From Pontibacter aquaedesilientis (lineage in GTDB: Bacteria; Bacteroidota; Bacteroidia; Cytophagales; Hymenobacteraceae): DNA of 64,000 bases. Of the stretch, positions 63,677 to 64,000 are shown one piece after another (positions within the stretch are counted from its first letter, which is position 1; every line of letters starts with the position of its first letter). The stretch lies in assembly GCF_014773225.1 (NCBI RefSeq), contig NZ_JACXAJ010000005.1, positions 154,108-218,107 of the forward strand, in the 5' to 3' direction. The notes below the pieces were generated by a model, which searched no databases, was not told where the DNA came from, and saw nothing but the letters and a program-made list of their open reading frames with translations. The position numbers were made by a program, and so were the translations under genes.

Positions 63677-63982
63677 GCTGTAAAGGGTTTGTTATACTTT
63701 ATAATTGTTTGGAAAACGAGTCAAAACTGACCTTCATGCGAAAGGCCTATGGTGCATAACGTAGAATTTGCCTACGGGTATACATTAATATTAATAAAAA
63801 TATATCTACTAATTTTCCAACCCCTCTTTCTCAGGCCTTCCACTCCATTCCAAACCCACCCCTTACGCCTTACTTAATTAACTCAAGTTGCGTGATAGTG
63901 CACGCGGGGGTAAAACAAAAAAATCTGTTCTGCCAATAGCTCCTGTACGTTTTAAAGTTTGCAGACTTAACTCGTAACAGCC
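63677..63982. other. Gap of about 300 bases upstream of the PorE-like gene
   Basis: An AT-rich segment (63780-63815) sits between a palindrome-poor stretch and a GTGCACGCGGGG string. No CTATACCT octamer and no clear promoter core for the PorE-like gene. TTTAAAGTTTGC near 63950 only loosely recalls TAnnTTTG. Confidence 0.4.
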
Positions 63983-64000
63983 ATGACAGAACAGACCATT
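63983..64000 (+). CDS. Possible start of a gene running off the right edge
   Basis: An ATG at 63983 reads MTEQTI to the end of the window. Coding evidence is minimal: the start follows a long gene-free stretch and no shadow frame is longer. It is recorded as tentative only. Confidence 0.3.

Overview
The window (about 50% GC) looks like chromosomal DNA of a Bacteroidota member of the Cytophagales, most likely Hymenobacteraceae and probably Pontibacter-like. The genus is inference. The support is: a PorT homologue next to ubiE and a PorE-like TPR/propeller/OmpA protein (type IX secretion parts); an IPExxxVDY-family gene beside pyk; atpD-atpC standing apart from the other ATP synthase genes; Bacteroidota-type promoter cores (TAnnTTTG, twice with TTTG 19-20 bases upstream); and many GTG or TTG starts without a clear Shine-Dalgarno. 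No phage, insertion sequence, rRNA or CRISPR array was found. There is one tRNA, tRNA-Gln(TTG).

Layout. 1-6.2 kb: end of pyrD; a three-gene operon (DUF898 membrane protein, M48 protease, TlpA-like thioredoxin); a GH20 hexosaminidase; xerD. 6.3-12.2 kb: aroQ, class V aminotransferase, marC, rnhA, a small AT-rich membrane protein, trmN6, saccharopine-dehydrogenase-like protein, cdd. 12.4-19.0 kb: esterase-like hydrolase, a PEGA-like repeat protein, a VOC protein, a propeller-like exported protein, lgt, nadE. 19.1-24.1 kb: acpP-fabF-rnc, IPExxxVDY-pyk, rpsT. 24.5-29.6 kb: a tandem pair of small lipoproteins, yheT-like hydrolase, rsmG, an ECF sigma factor coupled to a glycosyltransferase. 29.8-37.6 kb: tgt, an LptF/LptG-type permease, EamA transporter, ispE, DegT aminotransferase, Cys/Met PLP enzyme, a HExxH protein. 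37.7-42.4 kb: atpDC and a DPP IV-like peptidase. 43.4-50.6 kb: tRNA-Gln, prs, rplY, pth, GT8-like transferase, MFS transporter, metG. 50.9-59.3 kb: small proteins, a DUF3050 protein, lipoprotein msrB, typA, a tandem pair of large lipoproteins with a kinase-like motif. 59.4-64 kb: ubiE-porT-SDR and the PorE-like gene.

Most genes are housekeeping. The unusual material lies in three places. First, the octamer CTATACCT/AGGTATAG occurs about 60 times in 64 kb (by eye), in genes and gaps alike, roughly 30 times chance. Second, many gaps are built from short repeated words arranged as inverted arrays; one mosaic of about 200 bp occurs twice in opposite orientation (5086-5291 and 12199-12390). Third, several poorly characterised exported proteins appear, notably the two lipoproteins at 55.7-59.0 kb, whose conserved DRH...W and DRDN motifs recall atypical kinases.

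Regulation is visible mainly as promoter cores and strong hairpin terminators, several of them bidirectional between convergent genes. Starts were moved to internal ATGs where the upstream extension did not fit the family.
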